Positions 50,189-58,678 of a stretch of DNA of 64,000 bases are shown piece by piece (the first letter of the stretch is position 1; each line of letters starts with the position of its first letter). This DNA is from MGIIa-L3 sp11892u (GTDB lineage Archaea > Thermoplasmatota > Poseidoniia > Poseidoniales > Poseidoniaceae): the NCBI GenBank assembly GCA_965659685.1, contig CBFHXB010000002.1:62001-126000 (forward strand). The letters run 5' to 3'. Below the pieces are notes generated by a model. That model had not been told where the DNA came from. It searched no databases and saw nothing but the letters and a program-made list of their open reading frames with translations. Position numbers and translations under genes: made by a program.

Positions 50189-51178
50189 TCAGGATTCGAG
50201 TCCCATGAACTCGCCCATGGCTTCCCAAGCAACGGGATTGACCATGCGTGCCATGATCGACATTTGTGCCCACATTCGGTTTTCGGCTTGGTCGAAGACG
50301 ATGGATTGGTCATGGTCCATGACCCCATCCGTGACCTCCTCGCCGCGGTGGGCCGGGAGGCAGTGCATGAAGCGCCACGCTTCGTCCGCGTGAGCCACAA
50401 GGTCCTCGTTGACCTGGAATCCATCGAAATCGTTCATCTTCCCATCGAGGTGTTCTTCGCCCATCGACACGAACACGTCGGTGTAGATGACGTGGGAGCC
50501 GCTGACGGCTTCCACCGGGTCGTTCGTTGCCGTGATGGTTGCTCCTGTTTCCTCAGCGATGGCATGGGCCCGGGCCACCACGTCCTCGTCCGGTTCGTAC
50601 CCCTTTGGTACGGCGTAGGCCACGTCGTGGCCAAGCATGACCGAAGCCAGCATCAGGTCATGCAGCACGTTGTTGCCGTCGCCGACCCAACTGACGCGGA
50701 GTTTCTCGTCGGTGTCGAAGGCTTCCATGACGGTCATGAGGTCCGCAGCGGCTTGGCAGGGATGATGCTTGTCGGAAAGCGCGTTGATCACCGGCACGTC
50801 AGCGCTCCGGGCCAGTTCAGTCACGTCCGCGTGGGCGTAGCAGCGGTAGGTGATGGCGCCCAAGAATCGGGAGAGCACTTTGGCGGTGTCCGCCACGGTT
50901 TCGCTTGTACCAAGTTGGATGTCGTTCTTCAAGAGGGTGAGTGGATTTCCACCCAACCGGTCGATGCCGACTTCAAAGGAGACGCGTGTTCGGGTGCTGG
51001 GCTTCTCGTAGATGCAGCCTACCGTCAGCGTGTCCAAGGGCATGAAGTTCAGGACGACTTCGTCGCCGGTCTTCCACAAACGCTTGAACTCGATGGCCCA
51101 CCGCAGCACGGCTTCAAGGTCTTCTCCAAGGTCATCGATGGCGAGCAGAGCATCGGTCATGTCCCGCTTGGGCCTCAT
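50189..51178 (-). CDS. argF: Ornithine carbamoyltransferase
   Basis: Transfers carbamoyl phosphate to ornithine to make citrulline in arginine synthesis. Carbamoyl-phosphate loop KPSTRTRVSFE, the HPCQAAADLMTV block and the ornithine-binding FMHCLPAHRGEEV (with Cys) are all present. A typical length of 329 residues. The start ATG at 51178 (or M at 51160) follows the GPN GTPase gene on the same strand with a 19-nt gap, so the two may share a transcript. Confidence 0.95.
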   Translation of the reverse strand: MRPKRDMTDALLAIDDLGEDLEAVLRWAIEFKRLWKTGDEVVLNFMPLDTLTVGCIYEKPSTRTRVSFEVGIDRLGGNPLTLLKNDIQLGTSETVADTAKVLSRFLGAITYRCYAHADVTELARSADVPVINALSDKHHPCQAAADLMTVMEAFDTDEKLRVSWVGDGNNVLHDLMLASVMLGHDVAYAVPKGYEPDEDVVARAHAIAEETGATITATNDPVEAVSGSHVIYTDVFVSMGEEHLDGKMNDFDGFQVNEDLVAHADEAWRFMHCLPAHRGEEVTDGVMDHDQSIVFDQAENRMWAQMSIMARMVNPVAWEAMGEFMGLES

Positions 51179-51197
51179 GCGGCCCTTGAGCGTTGCT

Positions 51198-52022
51198 TCA
51201 GTTACGCTCGTGCTCGATGTCGGGTGCGAAGCCGTCGCGGGCGTCGCTCATGCCGCCGTACATGGCCTGCACAAAGGTGAGGATGTCGGCAAGACCTTCT
51301 TCAAGTTCCGACGACAATGGGGTCAGGCCAGGAGCTTGCGAAAAGGACTGCATCAAGCGGAGCTGGTTGATGGCGAATTCCGTGCGCTGACCGCCGGCTT
51401 CGTCAAACAAGGCTTGCTCGAGGATCTCAAGACGCTCGGACCACTCGAGGACGCGTTCCAGCTCTTCCTCATCAAGCAGGTCGCTCTTGGAGAGGAAGTT
51501 CTTGGTCGGAAGGCCCAATCGGAATTCAACGATCGACGACAGCAGCATTTGACTGACGAAACCGCTCGGGGACCGTGACAACATCGGGTCGAAGAGGTAG
51601 ATGATGGCGGCTTGTTCGCGCCCCAGCACGTCGATGAGGTGGCTGCTGGCTTCACGGAAGGCAAAGAGTTCGACTTGCCCGGGGGTGTCGACAATCATCA
51701 GTTCGCCCGAGAGCGTGTGCAGTTGCTCCGCAACGTCACCCGCTTGGGCAGCGAGGAGGTCGGCGGCCAAGATTTGGGCGCCGTTGGGTCCAAGGTCGTA
51801 TTCGTCCATGACCTCGGTGAGGGAGATCATGTCACGGACGTCGAATTCGGCGTCGTAGTGCACCCGTTCGGCCCCTGGGTCGAGGTTGACGGCAAGAACT
51901 TCGGTTTCGAGGAACCGTGACCAGCGTTGGAACGCCGTCACCAGCGAGGATTTTCCGGCACCGGCAGTGCCCACCACGAAGACAACAGGGGGAGTGCTTG
52001 AGTCGCCGCCGGCCATGGTCAT
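51198..52022 (-). CDS. GPN-loop GTPase
   Basis: P-loop GTPase of the GPN group, found in archaea and eukaryotes (the eukaryotic proteins help assemble RNA polymerase II). Walker A is GTAGAGKSS (18-26), the signature Gly-Pro-Asn insert is YDLGPNGAQ, the switch region is DTPGQVELFAF, and the guanine-specifying motif appears as SKSDLLD. The length of 274 residues is usual. The ATG at 52022 is divergent from the Pro/Ala-repeat protein. Confidence 0.92.
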   Translation of the reverse strand: MTMAGGDSSTPPVVFVVGTAGAGKSSLVTAFQRWSRFLETEVLAVNLDPGAERVHYDAEFDVRDMISLTEVMDEYDLGPNGAQILAADLLAAQAGDVAEQLHTLSGELMIVDTPGQVELFAFREASSHLIDVLGREQAAIIYLFDPMLSRSPSGFVSQMLLSSIVEFRLGLPTKNFLSKSDLLDEEELERVLEWSERLEILEQALFDEAGGQRTEFAINQLRLMQSFSQAPGLTPLSSELEEGLADILTFVQAMYGGMSDARDGFAPDIEHERN

Positions 52023-52150
52023 CGGCGGTTATGGCCCTTCTTCAACGCGACGGAGCCAGAACGCCACCTTCCGCGCTGAAGTGGGGAACGGTTATGTGCT
52101 CATCAGCGATGCAAACGTTGCCGCCTTACGGCTCTTCAGGAGGAAGAAGC

Positions 52151-55100
52151 ATGACCGACGAAAACATTCCACCCGCACCCCCCGGTCTCCCACCTGCTCC
52201 TCCCGCCCCTCCCGGCCTTCCACCGGCGCCCCCAATGCCACCCGGCATGGGCGCTCCCCCTGCCCCTCCCGGCATGGAAGCTCCACCGGCTCCTCCCGGC
52301 CTCCCCCCTGCTCCACCGATGCCTCCTGGCATGGAAGCACCTCCCGCGCCTCCCGGCATGGATCCGCTCGCTGCTCCTCCCGCGCCTCCCGGCATGGATC
52401 CGCTCGCTGCTCCTCCCGCGCCTCCCGGCATGGATCCGCTCTCCGCTCCTCCCGCCCCACCCGGCATGGGCGCGCTCGCCGCTCCTCCCGCGCCTCCCGG
52501 CATGGACGCGCTCGCCGCTCCTCCCGCCCCTCCCGGCATGGACGCGCTTGCTGCTCCTCCCGCTCCTCCCGGCATGGACGCGCTTGCTGCTCCTCCCGCC
52601 CCTCCTGGCTTGGACCCGCTCATCTCCGATGGGCTGATGCCCCCTGCGCCTCCTGCGTTAGAGCCCTTGACGGAAGACGAGTTGGAATCCTTGGAAGAAC
52701 CGTCCGAAGCACTTGCAACGGACCCCTTGGCCATGCCCGCGCCTCCCGCACCTCCTGGTCTCGAAGCACTTGCAGCGGACCCCTTGGCCATGCCCGCGCC
52801 TCCCGCACCTCCCGGTCTCGAAGCACCTGCCGAGGACCCCTTGGCCATGCCCGCGCCTCCCGCACCTCCCGGTCTCGAAGCGCCGGCCGAGGACCCCTTG
52901 GCCATGCCCGCACCTCCTGCCCCTCCCGGCATGGACGCGCTCGCAGCCCCACCCGCTCCGCCAGGCCTTGACCCGCTCGCCGCGGATGCTTTGCTCGCAC
53001 CTCCGGCGCCACCCGCGCTCGACATGCCTGCCGAGGACCCGTTGGCCATGCCTGCCCCACCCGCCCCTGCTGGGCTTGATCCGCTGGCAGCGGATGCACT
53101 TCTCGCGCCCCCCGCTCCTCCCGCTGATCCTCTGGCGGCGGATGCCTTGATGGCACCACCCGAGCCGCCTGCAGACCTCCCTGACCTGACCGCAGCCCTC
53201 CCTGTTGAGGGCGTACAGGGCGCAGGCGAGGACAAGGTGGACGCAACCGAAGAAGGCCTGTCTGGCGTGGTTGCCGGTGCAGTCTTGCGGTCCTCCGACG
53301 AAGTCGACAGCATTGCGGGCGACAAGCTCGAAGGAAGCATTCACGAAGTGGAAGACACCACCGTGGATGCGGACGGTCACGTGACCAAGCAGAAGGTCAC
53401 GGGGACCCTTACGCTGTCGAACCCTTCCAAGGACGACCGTGTCTACGACGTGGACGCCGTCATGTCCGATTCGTCCTCGACGAACCTCAAGGGGAACGTG
53501 GTGAGCGTCGAAGAACTGGAGCCCGGTCAGGAGCATGCCGTGTCGTACACCGTGTCCGACCGCAACATGCTGATGATGGCAGAGCGCTTCGACACCAACC
53601 CGGCTCGGGACAAGGAGCGCTCGCTTTCCTTGGCCATGGGCGCTGAGAACACGATTTCCCTCGAATTGGAGGTCCGCAACGTTGCGTCCACCGGTTTGCA
53701 CGATGTCGTCGTGACCCGCCCGCTTCCTGACGGCATGAACGTCACCGAAGTGGAGCACGCCACCGTTGAGGACGGTACGCTCACGTGGGACGTCGGCCAC
53801 CTTGACGTCGGTGCATCGAGCACCATCGTGGTGCGAGGAACCCTCGTCGCCACCGGCAAGGACCCCGTTTCCAGCGGTGCGGCCACCGCCACCTACCGTG
53901 CTGACGCCGCCCTGTCCACGATGAACTTCGAGGATTTGGACGCCTTCTGCCGCGGTTTCGCTTACATGCGATCCGTCGAAGGTGAACGCCCTGACACGTG
54001 GGAAGTCACCGCCGTGTTCGAGAACCGTTCCTCCTTTGCCGTGGACTTGGTCAAGCTTCAGGCTCGGCTCAAAGGCAGCGATGAGTTGCTGTTCGACTTC
54101 AGCGACGTGAACGAAGACGTCGCTCCCCATGGCGAGTGGCGGTCTGAATCGGTCAGCGTTGCCTCGGCCGAGAAGCCGGACCTGACGTGGGAACTCTCCT
54201 ACACCGTGCTGCCGCGCACCAGCGCCACCACCGAGGGTACGCTCACAATGACGCCACGCGATTTGGCCATCGTTGACGCAACGGTGGAGAAGTCCTACAG
54301 CAAATCGAAGCTTCATTCCTACCGTGAGCAAACTGTTCAGGCAGAGATCCGCATCACCAACACCGGTTCGTCCGACATCAACCTGATGCGTCTCACCGAC
54401 GACATCCCTGGCGTGTTCCACGCCGTGGACAGCTCGACCCTGAAGATCAAGCAGGCCGGACAATCCCTGCCTCCCGAGCAATTCAAGGCCGATGTCAGCG
54501 AAGGCATCACCCTCGAAGGCGAACACCACAGCCCTGACGGCGCAGGTCACACCCTGACCTTGACCATCGGGCGCAAGGGTCCCATCGGCATGGCTCCCGG
54601 CGAAGTCGTGGTCGTGACCTACGACCTCGTGGCGCCCGACCCTTCGCCTCAGAACGAACGCGTGGACGCCCCAATCCGTGGCGAATTCAGTTGCGAGCGC
54701 TTTGGCCCAGTCTGTGAGCGTGACGTCGAGTCGGCTCCATCGGTCCGTGTTGTCCACAACCGCCGTGACTTTTCGGCGGGCAAGCAGGCCTTGAAGGTCG
54801 GAGGGCGTGGCCGTTACGAAGTGCTGATCCTCTTCGAGAACAACGGCGACACGCCCCTGGCTGACGTCCAGCTCAAGGACGTCATTCCGCCCGGCTACGA
54901 GATGACGGACTGCGAAGTGCGTGCGAACAACTCGGCCCTCGAGAACGTTGAGACCAGCCAGGAGACGGACGCCACAGGCACCACCGTCATCTGGCATCTT
55001 CCAAGCGTCGGCAAGGCCGAGCGCATCGACGTGGCCTACATGATCAAGGGCGAAGGAGACATCGACACCGACCTCCTCAACACCTTCCACGGCGCCGTCT

Positions 55101-55531
55101 TTGGCGACGAAATCGAGGACGATGACGCAGAACCCGAAGCACCTGCAGAAGCCGAAGAGGCTTCCGAGGAAGTTGAGAGTGCACCTGCGGTGAAGTTCCG
55201 AGACGACGTGCTCGACCGCGTCATGGACGCCCACGGCATCGACAGCGAGCACCGTGACGCCTTCATCGCCCACGCCGCCGCGTTCGACCACGACGGCAAC
55301 AACTACCTCAAGAAGCAGGAGTTGGAGGACGCCGCCACCGCATGGAACGAAGCACACGGTGATTCTTCCGAGGACGAGGGCATCGCAGAAGCCGAGGAAG
55401 AAGCGGAAGCATCCGAAAGCGACGACGCGGAGGTCGAATCGGCAGAGACCAAGTCTTGCCCGATCTGCATGAAGGACGTTGCAGCGGACGCCACCGAGTG
55501 CGACTGCGGATTCAAGTTCGAGGAGAACTGA
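52151..55531 (+). CDS. Pro/Ala-repeat protein with DUF11-like modules, EF-hand and C-terminal zinc ribbon (1126 residues)
   Basis: A striking multi-part protein. From residue 4 to about 365 it is almost only Pro, Ala, Gly, Leu, Met and acidic residues: first about eight 12-residue units like PPGMDALAAPPA, then four 19-residue units like DPLAMPAPPAPPGLEAPAE. About 380-1000 are beta-rich modules of the DUF11/Ig-like kind (TISLELEVRNVASTGLHDVV, RYEVLILFENNGDTPLADV). A canonical EF-hand loop DHDGNNYLKKQE lies near 1045-1056, and a zinc ribbon (Cys1103, 1106, 1117, 1119) ends the chain. There is no signal peptide or membrane helix, so it is likely cytoplasmic, unusual for DUF11 proteins. ATG 52151 has AGGAGG upstream. 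The function is unknown. Confidence 0.85.
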   Translation: MTDENIPPAPPGLPPAPPAPPGLPPAPPMPPGMGAPPAPPGMEAPPAPPGLPPAPPMPPGMEAPPAPPGMDPLAAPPAPPGMDPLAAPPAPPGMDPLSAPPAPPGMGALAAPPAPPGMDALAAPPAPPGMDALAAPPAPPGMDALAAPPAPPGLDPLISDGLMPPAPPALEPLTEDELESLEEPSEALATDPLAMPAPPAPPGLEALAADPLAMPAPPAPPGLEAPAEDPLAMPAPPAPPGLEAPAEDPLAMPAPPAPPGMDALAAPPAPPGLDPLAADALLAPPAPPALDMPAEDPLAMPAPPAPAGLDPLAADALLAPPAPPADPLAADALMAPPEPPADLPDLTAALPVEGVQGAGEDKVDATEEGLSGVVAGAVLRSSDEVDSIAGDKLEGSIHEVEDTTVDADGHVTKQKVTGTLTLSNPSKDDRVYDVDAVMSDSSSTNLKGNVVSVEELEPGQEHAVSYTVSDRNMLMMAERFDTNPARDKERSLSLAMGAENTISLELEVRNVASTGLHDVVVTRPLPDGMNVTEVEHATVEDGTLTWDVGHLDVGASSTIVVRGTLVATGKDPVSSGAATATYRADAALSTMNFEDLDAFCRGFAYMRSVEGERPDTWEVTAVFENRSSFAVDLVKLQARLKGSDELLFDFSDVNEDVAPHGEWRSESVSVASAEKPDLTWELSYTVLPRTSATTEGTLTMTPRDLAIVDATVEKSYSKSKLHSYREQTVQAEIRITNTGSSDINLMRLTDDIPGVFHAVDSSTLKIKQAGQSLPPEQFKADVSEGITLEGEHHSPDGAGHTLTLTIGRKGPIGMAPGEVVVVTYDLVAPDPSPQNERVDAPIRGEFSCERFGPVCERDVESAPSVRVVHNRRDFSAGKQALKVGGRGRYEVLILFENNGDTPLADVQLKDVIPPGYEMTDCEVRANNSALENVETSQETDATGTTVIWHLPSVGKAERIDVAYMIKGEGDIDTDLLNTFHGAVFGDEIEDDDAEPEAPAEAEEASEEVESAPAVKFRDDVLDRVMDAHGIDSEHRDAFIAHAAAFDHDGNNYLKKQELEDAATAWNEAHGDSSEDEGIAEAEEEAEASESDDAEVESAETKSCPICMKDVAADATECDCGFKFEEN
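52358..52621 (+). repeat. 36-bp tandem repeat array in the Pro/Ala-repeat gene
   Basis: Copies start every 36 bases: 52358, 52394, 52430, 52466, 52502, 52538, 52574 and 52610, the last diverging. Each encodes the 12-residue unit GMDxLAAPPAPP. The very regular spacing and close sequence match suggest recent expansion, for example by slippage. Confidence 0.9.
52721..52948 (+). repeat. 57-bp tandem repeat array in the Pro/Ala-repeat gene
   Basis: Four copies begin with gaccccttggccatgcc at 52721, 52778, 52835 and 52892, exactly 57 bases apart. Each encodes the 19-residue unit DPLAMPAPPAPPGLEAPAE or a close variant. Confidence 0.9.
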
Positions 55532-55532
55532 A

Positions 55533-55952
55533 TCAGAACGGAAGTTGCCACCGGGGCGCCAGCTCCGGGTCTTCGTCTTCGTCAACGATGAGGATGACCG
55601 GACGGCGCATGCTCACGAGCAGTTCCTCCAGCGGTGTCCGTGTTGCCGGTGCCATGGTGCCCACGCGGAGATCCACTGCAAGCCAAGCTTCCGGGTACTG
55701 CCGCATCCAAGCCCCGAGTTCAGCCTCGATGGACTCAGGTGGCGCTCCAGGACGAACGCTTGGCAAATGACCCCAGCCCTGCGGGCAGCGTTGCTCCATC
55801 TCCGTCCAGAGGAAGACGCGTGGCGCGCTGGGCAGGCGTGCGAGTTGGGCTTCGGCCTCCTCCAAGGTGGCGCTGACCGGCTGTCCGGGCATCGGCATTG
55901 GGAGCGGGTGCGCCCAGCCCGGATTGACATCGAGTGGACTTCGGCGGCGCAT
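55533..55952 (-). CDS. Protein of unknown function, 139 residues
   Basis: Not recognised. A Pro-rich N-terminus leads into an alpha/beta pattern: SATLEEAEAQLARLPSAPRV, then ESIEAELGAWMRQYPEAWL, AVDLRVGTM and RRPVILIVDEDEDPE. The last strand ending in Asp/Glu residues resembles a Rossmann-like edge, but no active site can be named. No signal or membrane segment. The start is ATG at 55952. It lies between the convergent Pro/Ala-repeat gene and the divergent DUF106 gene. Confidence 0.5.
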   Translation of the reverse strand: MRRRSPLDVNPGWAHPLPMPMPGQPVSATLEEAEAQLARLPSAPRVFLWTEMEQRCPQGWGHLPSVRPGAPPESIEAELGAWMRQYPEAWLAVDLRVGTMAPATRTPLEELLVSMRRPVILIVDEDEDPELAPRWQLPF

Positions 55953-56041
55953 GGTGGGCGGTTGACGGGGAGGGACTTGAAGGCATCAGCCGTCCGTGTG
56001 GACGGGCGAACGTTCATGCCGTGCATTCACGCCGTCGGGGT

Positions 56042-56974
56042 GTGAGCACCCCATCGGCCCCCGGCGGCCCCGCACCGCCTGCGCCCCCTCAAGGCGCCAT
56101 GTTCACCATGCTGGCCATGATGCTCATGATGGTCTTGCTCGTCGTCAATCCGAACATTCGGAACACGCTTGGGGACATCGCTGACCCGATCTTGTCCCCA
56201 GTGCTCCCCGAGGAGCGCTTCGTCATTATCACCTTGCTCATTTTGGGCAGCGCATCGATGCTGGTGAACACCGTCTTGCGCAACCTGTTCATGGATCCGA
56301 TTGCACAGGCCCACCTCCAGCACCGGCAGGGTCAGGTGCGTCAAATCATGAACGAGGCTCGCATGTCCCGGGACTCGACCCTTCAGGACAAGGCCATGAC
56401 CTTGCAACAGCAGATGATGCCCGAGCAACTCAGCGTGCAAATGGGCGCCATGAAACCGATGATGTTCACCATGGTGTTCATCATCGCTATTTTTGCTTGG
56501 CTGACGACCACCGTGGAAGACTTCCGTGTGGGCTACATCTCCCTGCCGTGGGCGCCAGAATGGGGTCTGAATGATCGCTTTCTCTTGTTCCCTGCATGGA
56601 TTTGTGCCTACATTTGCATGAGTGCGCCGTTGGGTCGCGTGGTGGACCGGCACATCAAACTCCTCCGCTACCGCAACCATCCCTTGGTGAAGGCCGAGGA
56701 GACCATCCCTGAGCCGCTCCTTCACCTGATTCAAGGAAAGAAGGGGAGCGGCGATGGCTCCACCAAGCGTCGTCAAGAACAGCGCCGCCGCCGCGACGGA
56801 CCACGCAAGCGCAACGACGAAGCCGCGGCTGCAAAGACGGAAGATGGCGAGACGGCGCCCAAGGCTTCCTCGGCAGCCAAAGATCTGGCGTGCCCTACCT
56901 GTTGGAGCGATCAAGTGCGCCGTGAAGGGCCACGGACCAAGGTCTGCCAAACCTGCTTCCACGAGTGGGTGTGA
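56042..56974 (+). CDS. DUF106 membrane insertase (YidC/Oxa1/EMC3-like) with zinc-ribbon tail
   Basis: Archaeal DUF106 protein, distantly related to YidC/Oxa1/EMC3 insertases that place helices into the membrane. Three main hydrophobic segments are seen: MFTMLAMMLMMVLLVV, the FVIITLLILGSASMLVNTVL region, and FTMVFIIAIFAWL, with a coiled polar stretch (RQGQVRQIMNEARM, LQQQMMPEQL) between, as in the family. A C-terminal extension of about 90 residues ends in a zinc ribbon (Cys284, 287, 302, 305), a feature I do not recall in the standard family. The GTG at 56042 is the chosen start. The following cmk and truB genes form the commonly seen archaeal DUF106-cmk-truB run. Confidence 0.83.
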   Translation: MSTPSAPGGPAPPAPPQGAMFTMLAMMLMMVLLVVNPNIRNTLGDIADPILSPVLPEERFVIITLLILGSASMLVNTVLRNLFMDPIAQAHLQHRQGQVRQIMNEARMSRDSTLQDKAMTLQQQMMPEQLSVQMGAMKPMMFTMVFIIAIFAWLTTTVEDFRVGYISLPWAPEWGLNDRFLLFPAWICAYICMSAPLGRVVDRHIKLLRYRNHPLVKAEETIPEPLLHLIQGKKGSGDGSTKRRQEQRRRRDGPRKRNDEAAAAKTEDGETAPKASSAAKDLACPTCWSDQVRREGPRTKVCQTCFHEWV

Positions 56975-56976
56975 CC

Positions 56977-57519
56977 ATGGTCCGCGTGACCGTCTCCGGT
57001 CATCCAGGCAGCGGGACCTCCACCTTGGTGGCGGCGTTGGCCGAACGCTACGGTTGGACCACCCTCAACGGCGGTCAGGTGTTTCGCGAAGAAGCGGCCC
57101 GCCGTGGCATGGACCTGGGCTCGTTCGGACGCCTTTGCGCTGAAGACGCATCCGTGGATCGTGACCTCGACGCCCTCCTTCAGGAGCGGATGCAGGCCGA
57201 TGGAGGGCCCGACGTGGTTGAAAGCCGCATGGCAGGATGGTGGGCGTACCGCCTTGGTTTGGACTGCCTGCGTGTTTGGCTCGATGTCGATGAATCGGAG
57301 CGCGCGCGACGCGTGGTGATGCGGGAAGGCGGTGACCTTGACGCCGCACTGCAAGCCAACCGGGAACGTCGTGCCGTGGACGGTGCTCGCTTTGAGGAAC
57401 TCTACGGCTTGCAACCTGAAGATGCGGAACCCTATTCACATAGGCTCGACGCGAGTCGACTTGACGCTGCAGCGGTCGTTGAGGCCGTCGTGGCGATGAT
57501 TGAGGAGGATTCGGTATGA
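56977..57519 (+). CDS. cmk: Cytidylate kinase
   Basis: Archaeal-type CMP kinase. The P-loop SGHPGSGTSTL near the N-terminus is followed by the nucleotide-binding WTTLNGGQVFREEA and lid-type WLDVDESERARRV segment. At 180 residues it is the compact archaeal form. ATG 56977 is used; GTG 56971 overlaps the DUF106 stop and is possible. The stop overlaps the TruB ATG (ATGA), so DUF106, cmk and truB are translated in series. Confidence 0.92.
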   Translation: MVRVTVSGHPGSGTSTLVAALAERYGWTTLNGGQVFREEAARRGMDLGSFGRLCAEDASVDRDLDALLQERMQADGGPDVVESRMAGWWAYRLGLDCLRVWLDVDESERARRVVMREGGDLDAALQANRERRAVDGARFEELYGLQPEDAEPYSHRLDASRLDAAAVVEAVVAMIEEDSV

Positions 57520-58487
57520 CCCACATTGTGCTCGACGCAGAGGCCACGACCGATCCTGCCTTCGGGCAACGCCCGAATGAGCGCAGCGTGGAGGAGCGAA
57601 TCGCTGCTGGCGTGCTGCTTTTGGACAAGCCTGCCGGGCCCACCTCACACCAAGTGGCCGCTTGGGTCCGCGATCGTTTCGGCCTCGAACGCATGGGTCA
57701 CGGCGGTACGCTTGATCCGTTCGCAACGGGTGTGCTCCCCCTCACGTTTGGCAAATCGATGCGCCTGACCGGCAAAGTGCTCACCCACGACAAGACCTAC
57801 ATCGCCGTGCTTGACGTTCCCGAAGCGATCGACGACGAGGCCCTGGAAGCCGCACTCGCCCGTCTCCGTGGACGTGTCTATAACGTCCCTCCCGAGATTT
57901 CTGCGGTCAAGGTTCAGGTCCGGACCCGACGCATCGAGCGATTGGTGTTGCTCAACCGAAGCCCGACGCACATCGTGGTCGAAGTGGCCTGCGAAGCGGG
58001 CACGTACATTCGAACCATGGCCCGCGATCTTGGTCTTCTGCTCGACCGACCGGTCAAGCTGATCGAACTTCGCCGCTCGGCTTCTGGCCGATTCGACCTG
58101 AGCGCGTCTGCAACCCTGCAACAGGTGGCCGATGCCCATTGGCTTTGGTCCTCTGAAGGGAAGAGTGAGGCCTTGCTGCGTCTGCTTCACCCCATCGAGA
58201 TCCTGGCGGAAGACCTGCCAAGGGTCGTGGTGCGGGACGCTGCGGTGGGCGCCGTGGCTCATGGCGCCCCGCTGATGCGACCTGGTGTGGTGTCCGTGGA
58301 CGGTGGTTGGACCGCCGGTTCGTTGGTGGCGGCCATGTCGCTGAAGGGCGAACTGATCGCCCTGATGCGTTTGAGCGTTGACAGCACCTCCATTCAAGGC
58401 CTGTCCGATGGCGAAGTGGCCAAGGCAGAAACGGTGGTCATGACGACCGAGGTGTACCCTCGTTCGTGGGCTTCCAAAGAAGCTTGA
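57516..58487 (+). CDS. truB: tRNA/rRNA pseudouridine synthase TruB/Cbf5
   Basis: Pseudouridine synthase of the TruB family, archaeal Cbf5 type. The catalytic motif GHGGTLDPFATGVLP holds Asp67. The first part (GVLLLDKPAGPTSHQV) and the RLRGRVYNVPPEISAVKVQ segment match. A C-terminal PUA domain (about 240-300, LPRVVVRDAAVGAVAHGAPL) is present, as expected for Cbf5, which works with H/ACA guide RNAs. No L7Ae/Nop10/Gar1 gene lies in this window. The start ATG at 57516 overlaps the cmk stop. Confidence 0.93.
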   Translation: MTHIVLDAEATTDPAFGQRPNERSVEERIAAGVLLLDKPAGPTSHQVAAWVRDRFGLERMGHGGTLDPFATGVLPLTFGKSMRLTGKVLTHDKTYIAVLDVPEAIDDEALEAALARLRGRVYNVPPEISAVKVQVRTRRIERLVLLNRSPTHIVVEVACEAGTYIRTMARDLGLLLDRPVKLIELRRSASGRFDLSASATLQQVADAHWLWSSEGKSEALLRLLHPIEILAEDLPRVVVRDAAVGAVAHGAPLMRPGVVSVDGGWTAGSLVAAMSLKGELIALMRLSVDSTSIQGLSDGEVAKAETVVMTTEVYPRSWASKEA

Positions 58488-58553
58488 TCACGCTTCGATG
58501 TACTCTTCGTAGATGTATTCGTCTGTTTCAATGCGGATTTTCAATTCCGGCAT
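58488..58553 (-). CDS. Possible 21-residue acidic peptide
   Basis: A very short frame (MPELKIRIETDEYIYEEYIEA) lies immediately past the truB stop on the minus strand, with an AGGAGAGG sequence upstream of its ATG. The peptide is acidic with alternating polar and hydrophobic residues. It is too short to judge by eye, so it is listed with low confidence. Confidence 0.25.
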   Translation of the reverse strand: MPELKIRIETDEYIYEEYIEA

Positions 58554-58645
58554 GGTCCCCACAACCTCTCCTGCCGTTACCGGACGGCCCCCACGGCCTC
58601 AGGAGGAACCACACCCGCGACTCTTCGCATATGAAGGTTCATCGT

Positions 58646-58664
58646 GACGCACGCATTATGCGTC
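58646..58664. repeat. Short inverted repeat downstream of the CARDB surface protein
   Basis: GACGCA and TGCGTC flank a 7-nt loop just past the stop codon of the gene at 58679. It could mark the end of that transcript. Confidence 0.3.
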
Positions 58665-58678
58665 CGACGGGGGTGGGT

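Noticed and set aside
52358..52948. A CRISPR-like array
   Set aside because: Repeats are back to back without spacers and encode protein; no cas genes lie in the window.
52126..53340. A 404-residue Gly/Ala/Ser-rich antisense frame over the repeats
   Set aside because: It arises only because 36- and 57-bp repeats keep all frames open. The plus frame has a strong ribosome-binding site and continues into recognisable domains.
52658..55585. A 975-residue open frame antisense to the Pro/Ala-repeat gene
   Set aside because: It is the mirror of a GC-rich, strongly codon-biased gene. The translation is low in family-like patterns and full of His/Val/Gly/Arg, with no start signal, and the plus frame has clear EF-hand and zinc-ribbon motifs.
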